64,000 bases of DNA from Streptomyces sp. WMMB303 (GCF_029351045.1 NZ_JARKIN010000001.1:1760001-1824000), one strand, 5' to 3'. Shown: positions 42,810 through 51,594, numbered from the stretch's first letter. Translations and numbers: made by a program. The notes: a model not told the origin generated them from the sequence alone.

Positions 42810-42813
42810 GGCG

Positions 42814-42865
42814 CGAGCCCGAGGTGGTGCGGGCCGCCGCCCCCGCGGGTCGGCCCTCGGGCTCG
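42814..42865. terminator. hairpin between convergent MFS and SPOR genes
   Basis: Arms CGAGCCCGAGG and its perfect complement enclose 30 G+C-rich bases that can fold further. Confidence 0.55.
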
Positions 42866-42897
42866 TCCGCGGGTCAGCCCTCGTACCCGCTCTCGGC

Positions 42898-43131
42898 TCA
42901 GCTTTCGTCCTCGTCCCGGCCGCGGCCGCCGTCCTGCCAGCGCGGGTCGTTCTCCCACTCGGAGGTGCGCTCCCGGGCCGTCTCCAGGGCGTGGGCCGCC
43001 TCCTCACGGCTGGCGTAGGGGCCCATCCGGCTCTTGCCGGGCGACTGCGGCCCCTCCTCGACGGTGCCGGTCTCGATGTTGAAGAACCACTCTCCGGGCT
43101 TGCCGACCGTCTTGCGCTTGAACAGAGCCAT
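42898..43131 (-). CDS. small SPOR-like conserved actinomycete protein
   Basis: A 77-residue cytoplasmic protein ([20 protein letters not shown], then [28 protein letters not shown]) of a type commonly found next to the methionine aminopeptidase gene of streptomycetes and usually labelled SPOR-domain or hypothetical. The [13 protein letters not shown] element resembles the peptide core of SPOR repeats, but there is no membrane anchor. It is divergent from map with only 100 bases between them. Function unknown. Confidence 0.7.
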   Translation of the reverse strand: MALFKRKTVGKPGEWFFNIETGTVEEGPQSPGKSRMGPYASREEAAHALETARERTSEWENDPRWQDGGRGRDEDES

Positions 43132-43215
43132 GGCCTCATCGTCCCGCACCCGCACGCCGGACGCAGCCCCGCGGAGCCGGGAACACACGGCGGCCCGGAA
43201 CAGGGTGGACGGCCC

Positions 43216-43226
43216 GGATTACACTC
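43216..43226 (+). promoter_or_regulatory. -10 region (GATTACACTCG) of a leaderless map transcript
   Basis: The TACACT hexamer (43220-43225) ends seven bases before the ATG; the same 11 bases with the same spacing precede nadE. Confidence 0.6.
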
Positions 43227-43232
43227 GCGGGC

Positions 43233-44090
43233 ATGTCTGGCCAGTCACTCCTCGTTCCCGGCACGGTCTCTCCGCCCCGGGCCGTACCCGCCTCGATCCC
43301 GCGCCCCGAGTACGTCGGCAAGCCCGCACCCACGCCCTACGACGGGCCCGAGGTGCAGGACGCCGCGACGGTGGAGAAGATGCGCCATGCGGGGCGCATC
43401 GCCGCCCGCGCCATGGAAGAGGCGGCCAAGCACATCGCCCCCGGCGTCACCACGGACAAGCTGGACGAGGTGGCGCACCAGTACATGATCGACCACGGGG
43501 CCTACCCCTCCACACTGGGCTACCGGAAGTTCCCCAAGTCGCTGTGCACCTCACTGAACGAGGTGATCTGCCACGGCATCCCCGACTCCACGGTGCTGCG
43601 CGACGGCGACATCGTGAACCTGGACGTGACGGCGTTCGTCGGCGGGGTGCACGGCGACAACAACGCCACCTACCTGTGCGGCGACGTGGACGAGGAGTCC
43701 CGGCTGCTGGTGGAGCGCACCCGCGAGGCGCTGCACCGCGCGATCAAGGCGGTCAAGCCGGGGCGCCGGCTCAACATCGTGGGCCGCGTCATCGAGTCGT
43801 ACGCGAAGCGCTTCGGATACGGCGTGGTCCGCGACTTCACCGGGCACGGCATCAACACCTCCTTCCACTCCGGGCTGATCGTGCCGCACTACGACGACCC
43901 GCGGGCCACCACGGTGCTGCGGCCCGGGATGACCTTCACCATCGAGCCGATGCTGACGCTGGGCACCCACGAGTGGGACATGTGGGAGGACGGCTGGACG
44001 GTCGTGACGAAGGACCGCAAGCGCACGGCGCAGTTCGAGCACACGCTGGTGGTGACGGAGACGGGCGTGGAGATCCTGACGCTTCCGTAG
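43233..44090 (+). CDS. map: methionine aminopeptidase, type I
   Basis: MetAP removes the initiator Met from new proteins. The 285-residue protein has an N-terminal extension typical of actinobacterial MetAP1c (about 40 residues with a Pro-rich SH3-binding-like part) and the metal ligands in [34 protein letters not shown] and QFEHTLVV. No Shine-Dalgarno sequence is present; a -10 box sits seven bases before the ATG, so the message is probably leaderless. An 18-bp tandem duplication covers its stop codon. Confidence 0.96.
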   Translation: MSGQSLLVPGTVSPPRAVPASIPRPEYVGKPAPTPYDGPEVQDAATVEKMRHAGRIAARAMEEAAKHIAPGVTTDKLDEVAHQYMIDHGAYPSTLGYRKFPKSLCTSLNEVICHGIPDSTVLRDGDIVNLDVTAFVGGVHGDNNATYLCGDVDEESRLLVERTREALHRAIKAVKPGRRLNIVGRVIESYAKRFGYGVVRDFTGHGINTSFHSGLIVPHYDDPRATTVLRPGMTFTIEPMLTLGTHEWDMWEDGWTVVTKDRKRTAQFEHTLVVTETGVEILTLP

Positions 44091-44110
44091 CGCCTGACGC
44101 TTCCGTAGCG
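44075..44110 (+). repeat. exact 18-bp tandem duplication at the end of map
   Basis: CCTGACGCTTCCGTAGCG is present twice without a gap. The first copy contains the map stop codon, so the protein is not changed by the second. Confidence 0.9.
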
Positions 44111-44131
44111 GACGAACGGGGCAGGGGTTTT

Positions 44132-44146
44132 CCGACAGAGTGTCGG
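44132..44146 (+). terminator. short hairpin after map
   Basis: CCGACA-GAG-TGTCGG follows a GGGGTTTT run; weak but well placed between map and the heme oxygenase promoter. Confidence 0.4.
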
Positions 44147-44153
44147 CAACTGC

Positions 44154-44182
44154 TTGACTTAGGTAAACCTAAGTAGCAGGAT
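44154..44182 (+). promoter_or_regulatory. iron-box promoter of the heme oxygenase gene
   Basis: TTGACT (44154-44159) and CAGGAT (44177-44182), 17 bases apart, make a housekeeping promoter, and the spacer is filled by the dyad ACTTAGGT-AA-ACCTAAGT (44157-44174). It matches the DtxR/IdeR/DmdR iron-box consensus at about 14 of 19 positions, so iron repression is expected. Confidence 0.75.
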
Positions 44183-44235
44183 CGCACCGTGTCGGAGCCC
44201 CGCACGCCCGCTGCCGTCCACTTTTGGAGTCAGCC

Positions 44236-44922
44236 TTGCCGTCCACCGCATCCCCCTCCCAGGACACCCCGGCGGACTTCTCCGCACTCATCCGCGCCGC
44301 CTCCCACGAGCAGCACTCCGAGGTCAGGACCTCCTGCTTCATGAGCGAGCTGCTCGGCGGCAAGCTCGGCCTAGGAGCCTGGACGCGCTACACCGAGCAG
44401 CTCTGGTTCCTCTACGCCGCGCTGGAGGAACCCGTCCGCGCACTGGCCGAGGACCCGGTCGCCGGCCCCTTCGTGCGCGGCGAGCTGCTGCGGCTGCCCG
44501 CGCTGGAGCGGGATCTGACCCATCTGCACGGCGGCTCGGACCACTGGCGCCGGGAGCTCCTCCCGCTGCCGGCCACCGCCGCGTACGCGGCCCGCGTCAC
44601 CGAGGTCGCCCGCACCTGGCCCGCCGGGTACGTCGCCCACCACTACACCCGCTACCTCGGGGACCTCTCCGGCGGCCAGATCGTCCGCGACACCGCGGAG
44701 AAGACCTGGGGCTTCACCCGCAAGGGCGACGGCGTCCGGTTCTACGTCTTCGACGCCATCGGCAACCCGGCCGCCTTCAAACGCGAGTACCGCGCCCTGC
44801 TGGACGCCCTGCCCTGCGACGACGCGGAGAAGCGCCGCGTCGTGGACGAGTGCCGGCACGCCTACGCGCTCAACGCCGCCGTCTTCGAGGAGCTGGGCGA
44901 GCGCCTCCCGAACGCCGCCTGA
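44236..44922 (+). CDS. hmuO: biliverdin-producing heme oxygenase
   Basis: The enzyme opens the heme ring to release iron, CO and biliverdin. The proximal His27 lies in HEQHSEVRTSCFMSELLGG, spaced from FMS as in HmuO, and the distal helix shows YLGDLSGGQIV. 228 residues, normal length. TTG 44236 has GGAG seven bases upstream; an upstream TTG at 44224 lacks a ribosome site. The iron-box promoter in front indicates expression under iron shortage. No heme uptake genes lie nearby. Confidence 0.93.
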   Translation: MPSTASPSQDTPADFSALIRAASHEQHSEVRTSCFMSELLGGKLGLGAWTRYTEQLWFLYAALEEPVRALAEDPVAGPFVRGELLRLPALERDLTHLHGGSDHWRRELLPLPATAAYAARVTEVARTWPAGYVAHHYTRYLGDLSGGQIVRDTAEKTWGFTRKGDGVRFYVFDAIGNPAAFKREYRALLDALPCDDAEKRRVVDECRHAYALNAAVFEELGERLPNAA

Positions 44923-44982
44923 CGCACCCCGGCCGCCGCCGGACACCGGGCCGACCGGCCCCGGGGTCTGCACCGCGCCGCG

Positions 44983-45522
44983 TCACTTCGCGGTGCAGGC
45001 CTCCTCCTTCTTCTCACCGCGGACGAACGCCTCCGCGAAGCGGAGGGTGTTGCGGCGGGTGGGCTCCGCGCCCTCGCCGCCCTCGGTGAAGGAGAACCGG
45101 AAGGAGAGCGAGTCGGCCCAGTCGGCACCGCACGGCGCGGACAGCTGGATGCGGCGGTCTCCCTGGACGGCCCAGTGCGCGCCGGTGACGCGCACGCTCT
45201 TCGCGTGCTCCAGGGACTTCAGGGACACCCTCTTGTCGTCGGCGGTGAGCGGCTTGTCCAGCTCGGTGACCGTGACGTCCACCACGGAGGCACCGTCGAC
45301 GACGTTCATGCCGCAGGAGGTCGCGGTCCCGTCGACCGAATCCTGGGACTGGTGCAGCTCCGCACCGTCCGGCAGCAGCGGCTCCACCGCCTCGGGAGGC
45401 ATCCGGATCCCGCAGAACTTCTCCGGCACCGCGTACTCCCGGCCGCCGGAACATCCTGCGACGGCCAGCAGCGCGACGGCGGCCGAGACCGCCCCCGCCC
45501 GCCGGACGATGCGCACCTTCAC
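44983..45522 (-). CDS. lipoprotein of WXG module 2
   Basis: A short basic leader and hydrophobic core end in a lipobox (LLAVAGCSGG). The mature part shares EYAVPEKFCGI, a PLLPDG block, SCGMNVVDG and two further Cys with the lipoprotein of module 1 (27346-27975). Start and stop codons of this gene and of the large gene upstream overlap (GTGA at 45519-45522), so translation is coupled. It is the third gene of the module. An accessory or immunity role is possible from position only. Confidence 0.78.
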   Translation of the reverse strand: MKVRIVRRAGAVSAAVALLAVAGCSGGREYAVPEKFCGIRMPPEAVEPLLPDGAELHQSQDSVDGTATSCGMNVVDGASVVDVTVTELDKPLTADDKRVSLKSLEHAKSVRVTGAHWAVQGDRRIQLSAPCGADWADSLSFRFSFTEGGEGAEPTRRNTLRFAEAFVRGEKKEEACTAK

Positions 45523-47684
45523 TGGTCTCCCCACTCCTCGCGGGCGTTGCTCTTGCCGTCGTTCGCCGCGCCGTCGATCTTGTTCCAGGCGCCGTGGTCC
45601 TCGGAGAAGCCGGGGGTGTTCTCGGCGTACTCGGAGTTGGTGCTGCTCCACTCGTGCTGAAGCCCCATGAGTCGGTTCTTCTGGTACGCGGAGACGTCCT
45701 TGTTGTCGTCGGTCGCCCCGGCCTCGATCCGGTCGTTCTCGTCCTGGACGAGGTATTTGCTCAGACCGAACGCAGCGTTCGCCACGTGACCGCTGCCGTA
45801 GGGCAGGAAGGACGCGGCAGTCGCTGTGAAGATATAGCCGCCGGTGCCATAGGGTGACCAGCCCGCAGACCTGAGGTCATCGGCCTTCTTGTCGCCGATC
45901 GCCTGGTAGCGGGCCTCTTCCAGGAAACCCACCGTACGACCCGAGCGGTTGAGGCTGTCCTCGGGGTCCTCCTTCTCCGTATGGATGTCCTGGACCATCG
46001 CGGCGTTCATGGACTCGTTGAGCACCCGGTAGCTGTCCGGATCACGGGAGATCTGTTTGCTGACCTCCAGCAGGTCGGCCCGGTCCAGCACCTGCTCCCG
46101 CGGCGAACCGCCCATCGTCATATGAGCGTCGTCGCCATGGTTACCGATCAGCTTGGCCATGTCGTCGCGGAGTTCGGCGGGCATCTCGTCCTTCTGGCCC
46201 GCGAGTCCCTCCAGCGCGTTGTCGAACACGCCGTCGTGCTCCGCGGTGTGCTCGACGTAGGTGGCCGTCGGGTCGTCCGGGTTCATGCCGCTGCCCGCCG
46301 CGAACAGGGCGTCGCCCAGGGCTTCCCGGGAGGGGAGCTTGACCCCGTCGTCGGGGCCCATGCTGTCGGGGCGCTCCTCGTCGAACCACGTCCGGCCGCC
46401 GTGGTCCATGTCCTTGAGGAAGTAGTCGGCCTTCTCCGGGTCGTTGAAGAACTCGGTCGAGGCGTCGGGGTTGTGGCTGAGTGCCTTCAGGTAGCCGGTC
46501 ATGGGGTCGGCGCCGGTGGACTTGTCGCCCGGATCCAGGTCGGTGCCCATGCCGACGAGGCCCCAGGCGGAGGGCGCGTCCGACTTGCTCCTCTCGAACT
46601 TGTACATCTCGTCGCCGTACCGGTCGAGGAAGCCCCGGTCGAACCTGCCCTTGCCCATCAGGCTGCTCATGATCTGGAACCCGTAGGGCTTGGTCATGAG
46701 GCCCTCATGGCCGAACTGCTTGGTGCCCGCGTTGATCACCTCGGTCTCCCAGGCGCGCATCCCGGGGGTGTCCTGACGGGTGGCGTTGCCCAGGGTCATG
46801 CTCAGGTTGCCCTGGATGTGGTCGAGCAGTGTGGCGCGCTCTCCCTCGGGGGTGTCGCCGTGGCCGGGGTCGACCAGGTCCCGCCAGAACTGGAGGGTGC
46901 CCTCGCCGCCCATCCTGGTCGCGAAGTGGGTGGTGAAGGCCGGGTTGTCGCGCTGGTTCTCCAGTGCGGTGTTGAAGCGCTCCAGCTGGTCGTCGGGCAG
47001 CTCCCAGACCTTGACGTCGCCGTCCTTCAGCTTCTTCGCCCAGTAGTCGGCCGCGGCCTCGCCCTGGCGTGCGTCGGCGTTCTTGACGCTGTCCGCGCCC
47101 GTGCCGGAGAAGTCGTACTTACGGTTGGCTATGTACCGCAGCTCCTCGGAGACGATGCGGTCGGTCTCGCCCGCGTCCCACAGCACCCGCTCGATCCGCT
47201 TCTCGGCCGCGCGGATCTGCGCTTCGGTGGGCGGTTCGATCTCCGCGTCGCCGGCGACCGCGGGCGGGGGCACCGAGGCGACGCCGAGGCCCTTGTCGTT
47301 GATGTAGATGTTGTCCTTGGCGACATCGTCGACGATCTTCTCCAGATCGCTCTGATGGTCGGTGAAGGCGCTGTGGGCCGTCTTCAGCAGCCCGTGCACG
47401 TCCTCCGCCTCCCTGCGCAGCTCGCGGAACTGCCTGGCGGTCTTGTGGGCGAACTCGCCGGTCGCCGTGGCGTTCTGCCCTGCCCAGTCCGCGCCGAGCA
47501 CGGCCGCCAGGAAGTCCTGCGCCGTGGTGTCGGGCGTGCCCTTGGCCGCTGCGCCCTTCCCGCTGCCGTCGTACAGGTCCCGCAGTTTCTCGACCATGGC
47601 TTTCCAGTCGGTGACCGCGGTGTGCAGCTTTCCCAGCTTCAGGTCGCGCAGTTGCGCGAAGCCCATCTTCTCCGTCTCGGCCAC
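45519..47684 (-). CDS. large WXG-motif protein, module 2 (putative type VII substrate)
   Basis: The 721-residue protein has a helical N-terminus with a WXG turn (ADWAGQNATATGEF, Trp67-Gly69) followed by heptad-rich helices to about 140 (QFRELRREAEDVHGLL), a ~480-residue hydrophilic body (ISRDPDSYRVLNESM parallels GRDPHAYAVIQASQ in module 1), a semi-hydrophobic patch (YIFTATAASFLPYGSG) and a charged tail. It resembles the protein at 27956-30370 overall but differs at the C-terminus. GGGGGA lies seven bases before GTG 47684. No catalytic motif recognised. G+C content here is normal, unlike module 1. Confidence 0.8.
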   Translation of the reverse strand: MAETEKMGFAQLRDLKLGKLHTAVTDWKAMVEKLRDLYDGSGKGAAAKGTPDTTAQDFLAAVLGADWAGQNATATGEFAHKTARQFRELRREAEDVHGLLKTAHSAFTDHQSDLEKIVDDVAKDNIYINDKGLGVASVPPPAVAGDAEIEPPTEAQIRAAEKRIERVLWDAGETDRIVSEELRYIANRKYDFSGTGADSVKNADARQGEAAADYWAKKLKDGDVKVWELPDDQLERFNTALENQRDNPAFTTHFATRMGGEGTLQFWRDLVDPGHGDTPEGERATLLDHIQGNLSMTLGNATRQDTPGMRAWETEVINAGTKQFGHEGLMTKPYGFQIMSSLMGKGRFDRGFLDRYGDEMYKFERSKSDAPSAWGLVGMGTDLDPGDKSTGADPMTGYLKALSHNPDASTEFFNDPEKADYFLKDMDHGGRTWFDEERPDSMGPDDGVKLPSREALGDALFAAGSGMNPDDPTATYVEHTAEHDGVFDNALEGLAGQKDEMPAELRDDMAKLIGNHGDDAHMTMGGSPREQVLDRADLLEVSKQISRDPDSYRVLNESMNAAMVQDIHTEKEDPEDSLNRSGRTVGFLEEARYQAIGDKKADDLRSAGWSPYGTGGYIFTATAASFLPYGSGHVANAAFGLSKYLVQDENDRIEAGATDDNKDVSAYQKNRLMGLQHEWSSTNSEYAENTPGFSEDHGAWNKIDGAANDGKSNAREEWGDQ

Positions 47685-47706
47685 AGTACCGTCCCCCGTC
47701 GGGTGC

Positions 47707-48141
47707 CTACTTGATCCGGTCGTCCAGCGTCGCGATGGAGGACATGGCTCCGGTGATCTTGTCCTCGTCCTTGTGGTGCGCGGCCCTGGTGTAGTCGAGG
47801 TGGTCGGAGAGCTGTCCGCAGGCGTCCTTGAGGGTCTTGAGTTTGCTCTCCCACGCCTCGTTGAGGTCGCCGAGCGCCATGCCCATCTCCAGGCCCTCAC
47901 CACTTAACGAGGTCGCGGCCTCGCCCGAGGCGGCGGCCGCGTGCCCGCCGTCGCTGCCCAGCTGTTGGCGCAGGCCGTAGGCCAGGTTGCCGAGCTTGCC
48001 CAACTCGTCGTCCTTGACGACGAGATCCAGGCCGCCGCCGGTACCGCACACCGGATGGTCGGCCGCCGGGTAGCCGTTCAACCGCATCCTGGTGTCACCT
48101 GCCGCGCGTGCCTTCGCCTCTTCCCATTCGGTGAACGACAC
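47707..48141 (-). CDS. small helical partner protein, module 2
   Basis: The 144-residue protein is helical with a C-terminal LNEAWESKLKTLKDACGQL stretch like that of the small protein of module 1. It is followed after 22 bases by the large gene. Codon 79 is TTA (47905-47907), pointing to bldA dependence of the module. GTG 48141 has GGGGG seven bases upstream; GTG 48147 and ATG 48168 are alternatives. A T-rich tract lies further upstream on this strand. Confidence 0.7.
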   Translation of the reverse strand: MSFTEWEEAKARAAGDTRMRLNGYPAADHPVCGTGGGLDLVVKDDELGKLGNLAYGLRQQLGSDGGHAAAASGEAATSLSGEGLEMGMALGDLNEAWESKLKTLKDACGQLSDHLDYTRAAHHKDEDKITGAMSSIATLDDRIK

Positions 48142-48280
48142 GTCCACACCCCCGTTCGATCCGTGCATAGTGAAAAAATCAACGTAGGGGGCCGCCCGGT
48201 GCGCAGCAACCCGGGTCAGGCGCCCGCCACGCGGAAAAACCTTTGCCGCCGCAGGGGCTTTCCTGCCCACAATGAAGGCC

Positions 48281-48311
48281 GGGAAGCCCGGCACGGGGGA
48301 GCGGGCTTCCC
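48281..48311. promoter_or_regulatory. inverted repeat in the module 2/rtcB divergent region
   Basis: GGGAAGCCCG and its perfect complement CGGGCTTCCC lie 11 bases apart between two divergent genes, so a terminator role is unlikely and a leader or operator role more likely. Confidence 0.45.
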
Positions 48312-48318
48312 CCTCTTC

Positions 48319-48336
48319 TCGATGAGATCTCATCGA
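48319..48336. promoter_or_regulatory. perfect 18-base palindrome upstream of rtcB
   Basis: TCGATGAGATCTCATCGA is fully palindromic and ends 28 bases before the rtcB start, a likely operator for a dimeric regulator. Confidence 0.6.
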
Positions 48337-48364
48337 TGTTCTGTTACGGGGGAGTTGAACGACC

Positions 48365-49558
48365 ATGACATACGTGGAGATGGCCGGTGCCCGGGTACCT
48401 ATCCGGATGTGGGCGGATCCGGGCGCCGTGGAGGACGTCGCGCTGCGGCAGCTCCAGAACGTCGCCACGCTGCCCTGGATCAAGGGCCTGGCGGTGATGC
48501 CCGACGTGCACTACGGAAAGGGTGCCACTGTCGGCTCCGTCATCGCGATGCACGGCGCCGTCTGCCCGGCGGCCGTGGGGGTGGACATCGGATGCGGGAT
48601 GTCGGCGGTGCGCACGTCGCTGACGGCGAACGACCTGCCCGGTGACCTCTCTCGGCTGCGTTCGAGGATCGAGCAGGCCATCCCGGTGGGGCGCGGCATG
48701 CACGACGAGCCGGTGGAGCCCGGTCAGGTGCACGGGCTGCCGACCACCGGCTGGGACGACTTCTGGGCGCGGTTCGACGGCGTCGCCGAGGCCGTGCGGT
48801 TCCGGCAGGAGCGGGCCACCAAGCAGATGGGCACGCTCGGCGGGGGCAACCACTTCGTGGAGGTGTGCCTGGACACCGAGGACCGGGTGTGGCTGATGCT
48901 GCACTCCGGTTCCCGCAACATCGGCAAGGAGCTCGCGGACTTCCACATCGGCCAGGCGCAGAAGCTCCCGCACAACCAGGGCCTGGTCGACCGCGACCTC
49001 GCCGTGTTCGTCAAGGACACCCCGCAGATGGCGGCCTACCGGCACGACCTGTTCTGGGCCCAGGAGTACGCCAGGCACAACCGGGCGCTGATGATGGGGC
49101 TGCTGCAGGACGTGCTGCGCAAGGAGTTCAAGAAGGCCGGGCCCGCCTTCGAGGAGACCATCTCCTGCCACCACAACTATGTGTCCGAGGAGCGGTACGA
49201 CGGGCTGGACCTGCTGGTCACCCGGAAGGGGGCGATCCGTGCGGGCAGTGGCGAGTTCGGGATCATCCCCGGCTCGATGGGCACCGGCTCGTACATCGTC
49301 AAGGGGCTCGGGAACGCGGCCTCGTTCAACTCCGCCTCGCACGGTGCCGGGCGGCGCATGAGCCGGAACGCGGCCAAGCGGCGCTTCACCGAGCGGGACC
49401 TCGCGGAGCAGACCCGCGGGGTGGAGTGCCGCAAGGACGGCGGTGTCGTGGACGAGATCCCGGGCGCCTACAAGCCGATCGAGCAGGTCATCGACCAGCA
49501 GCGTGATCTCGTCGAGGTCGTCGCCAAGCTGCGGCAGGTCGTGTGCGTGAAGGGCTGA
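48365..49558 (+). CDS. rtcB: RtcB-type RNA ligase
   Basis: RtcB joins RNA 2',3'-cyclic phosphate or 3'-phosphate to 5'-OH ends using GTP and manganese. Motifs include MPDVHYGKGATVG, GVDIGCGM with the metal-binding Asp and Cys, GTLGGGNHFVEV, and SASHGAGRRMSR with the His that takes GMP. 397 residues, the short form common in actinomycetes. GGGGGAG lies ten bases before the ATG. Neither archease nor an RtcR regulator gene is nearby; an upstream palindrome may be the control site. Confidence 0.95.
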   Translation: MTYVEMAGARVPIRMWADPGAVEDVALRQLQNVATLPWIKGLAVMPDVHYGKGATVGSVIAMHGAVCPAAVGVDIGCGMSAVRTSLTANDLPGDLSRLRSRIEQAIPVGRGMHDEPVEPGQVHGLPTTGWDDFWARFDGVAEAVRFRQERATKQMGTLGGGNHFVEVCLDTEDRVWLMLHSGSRNIGKELADFHIGQAQKLPHNQGLVDRDLAVFVKDTPQMAAYRHDLFWAQEYARHNRALMMGLLQDVLRKEFKKAGPAFEETISCHHNYVSEERYDGLDLLVTRKGAIRAGSGEFGIIPGSMGTGSYIVKGLGNAASFNSASHGAGRRMSRNAAKRRFTERDLAEQTRGVECRKDGGVVDEIPGAYKPIEQVIDQQRDLVEVVAKLRQVVCVKG

Positions 49559-49607
49559 CCCGGCGGGCTGGCCGGCGCCCGGCGGCCCGGCGGGAGCGGC
49601 GCGGGGA

Positions 49608-50183
49608 CTACTGCCGGCCCTCCGCCACGCACGCGGCCGCCAGGCGGCGCGCGTAGGCCGGGTCGAGACCGCCGGGCCGGAAGAGGATGCGGTACATCAT
49701 CGGTGCCACGACGCGGTCGAGGACCGTCTCCACATCGGGCAGCCGGCGCTCCCCGCGCGCGTCGGCCCGCCGCAGGACGACGCCGATCTGCTCGGCCGCG
49801 TAGGCCGAGCAGCGGCCCGCGTTCTCCCCTTCCGGGTCGCCGAGCAGCGCGTCGCAGAGGTAGGCCCGGCCGGGGGGCGAGGCCATCTCGTCCAGGAACT
49901 GCTCGGCCCAAGCGGCCAGATCGGCGGCCAGTTCGCCGTGATCCGCGGGGTCCGTCTCGGGCCGCAGATGCTCCACGGCGACGTCCGAGAGCAGTTCCCG
50001 CAGGTCGCCCCAGCGGCGGTAGACGGTGGAGGGGGTGACCCCGGCGCGAGCGGCGATCAGCGGCACGGTCAGCGCGCCGCGGCCCACCTCCGCCTCCAGC
50101 GCGTACACGGCCTCGTGCACCGCCTGCTGGACCCGGGCACTGCGCCCGCCCGGGCGCGCCATCGCTCTGGCCATGGGGGCCAT
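49608..50183 (-). CDS. TetR-family regulator
   Basis: A TetR helix-turn-helix (LTVPLIAARAGVTPSTVYRRWGD) begins near residue 37 and a helical ligand domain with a C-terminal TetR_C-like part follows. The ATG at 50183 begins one base after the amidase stop (TAG C ATG), so it is the third gene of the AtzG-like/amidase operon and likely autoregulates it. ATG 50174 is an alternative start. A 9-bp inverted repeat upstream of the operon (51922-51942) is a candidate operator. Confidence 0.85.
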   Translation of the reverse strand: MAPMARAMARPGGRSARVQQAVHEAVYALEAEVGRGALTVPLIAARAGVTPSTVYRRWGDLRELLSDVAVEHLRPETDPADHGELAADLAAWAEQFLDEMASPPGRAYLCDALLGDPEGENAGRCSAYAAEQIGVVLRRADARGERRLPDVETVLDRVVAPMMYRILFRPGGLDPAYARRLAAACVAEGRQ

Positions 50184-50184
50184 G

Positions 50185-51594
50185 CTAAAGCACAGTCGTT
50201 GCGTGAGTGCCGGCTCCGCCCGGGGTGCGGCCGACCGGTGCGAGCGCGCCCGGCTGCCGGGTCCGCTCGTAGGCGTGCCCGGCGTGCAGGAGCACCGCCT
50301 CCTCCAGCGGGCGGCCCATGAGCTGCATCCCGATCGGCAGTCCCGCCCGGTCGTGGCCGACCGGCACGGTCAGCGCGGGCACCCCGGTGATGTCGGCAGG
50401 CGCGGAGAGGCGCACGTAGCTGTCCGAGACGCTCTCGACGGTGCCGTCGGGCCAGGTGAGGTCCGCCCGGCCGACCTCTGCCGCGGTGGCGGGGACGGTC
50501 GGCGCCGCGACGACATCGACCGCCTCCAGCATGCGCAGCCAGCTCTGCCGCATGAGGGTGCGGGCCCGCTGGGCGCGCAGGTAGTCGGCTGCGGGCAGCA
50601 GCGCACCGGCTTCCAGCAGGATCCGCACGTCCGGGGCGTACAGCTCGGGGACGGTGCGCAGCGTCCGCTCGTGGTAGGCGGTGGCCTCGGGGACCATCAG
50701 GCCCCACTGGACGGCCTGGACGTAGCGGGCCATCGGGATCTCGACGTCGACGAGTCGCGCGCCGAGATCCTCCAGCCGGCTGATCGCCTGCCGGACGGCC
50801 GCCTCGACCTCGGGGTCGACGCGGTCGAAGAAGTAGTTGCCCGGCACCCCGACGCGGAGCCCGGTGAGGTCGTGGGCGGGCCCGGGCGGCGGGCCGGGGT
50901 CGCGCGGGGTGTCTCCGGTGAGCACGGCCAGGGCCAGGGAGGCGTCCTCGACGGTGCGGGTGAGCGGGCCGACGTGGTCCAGCGACCAGGACAGCGGGGT
51001 GACTCCGTGCCGGGGGACGAGACCGAACGTGGGCTTGAGGCCGACCACGCCGTTCAGCGCGGCGGGCACCCGGATCGATCCGCCGGTGTCGGTGCCCAGT
51101 GCGAAGGTCGCAGCGCCCGCGGCCACCGCCACGGCGGAACCGCCGCTCGATCCCCCGGCGACGCGCCGCTGGTCCCAGGCGTTCCGCGTCTGGGGCGTGG
51201 TGAGGCCGTACGCGAACTCGTGGGTGTGGGTCTTGCCGACCAGGGCCGCTCCCGCGGCGGTCACCCGCGCGGCGACCGTGCTGTCGGTGCCGGCCCGGTG
51301 CCCGGAGCGCACCCGGGAGCTCGCGGTCGTCGGTTCACCGGCCACGTCGATCAGGTCCTTCAGCCCGACGGGGATCCCCGGCAGGGTGACCGCCGCGGGG
51401 TCGGCGGCGAGCTTGTGCCCGGCCTCGCGCGCGGCTCGGCGGGCCCGTTCGGCGGTGACGGTCACATAGGCCCCCAGCTCCGGTTCGGTCGCCGCGATCC
51501 GGTCCAGTACCGAGTCCACCAGTTCCAGGGGGGACAGCGCGCGGGCGCGGAGCTGCTCGGCGGCGTCGGTGAGGGTGAGTTCATACGGCTGCAC
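50185..51594 (-). CDS. amidase (amidase-signature family, AtzE-like)
   Basis: The Ser-cisSer-Lys triad can be placed: Lys79 in VGLKDLID, cis-Ser149 in GGSSGGSA and nucleophile Ser173 in GTDTGGSIRVPA, with the normal 24-residue spacing. It hydrolyses a small-molecule amide, biuret-like or allophanate-like compound; substrate not readable. 469 residues, close to family size. GTG 51594 lies within the end of an AtzG-like gene (14-base overlap), as in AtzG-AtzE and GatC-GatA type pairs. GGGGGAG lies a few bases upstream. Confidence 0.9.
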   Translation of the reverse strand: MQPYELTLTDAAEQLRARALSPLELVDSVLDRIAATEPELGAYVTVTAERARRAAREAGHKLAADPAAVTLPGIPVGLKDLIDVAGEPTTASSRVRSGHRAGTDSTVAARVTAAGAALVGKTHTHEFAYGLTTPQTRNAWDQRRVAGGSSGGSAVAVAAGAATFALGTDTGGSIRVPAALNGVVGLKPTFGLVPRHGVTPLSWSLDHVGPLTRTVEDASLALAVLTGDTPRDPGPPPGPAHDLTGLRVGVPGNYFFDRVDPEVEAAVRQAISRLEDLGARLVDVEIPMARYVQAVQWGLMVPEATAYHERTLRTVPELYAPDVRILLEAGALLPAADYLRAQRARTLMRQSWLRMLEAVDVVAAPTVPATAAEVGRADLTWPDGTVESVSDSYVRLSAPADITGVPALTVPVGHDRAGLPIGMQLMGRPLEEAVLLHAGHAYERTRQPGALAPVGRTPGGAGTHATTVL

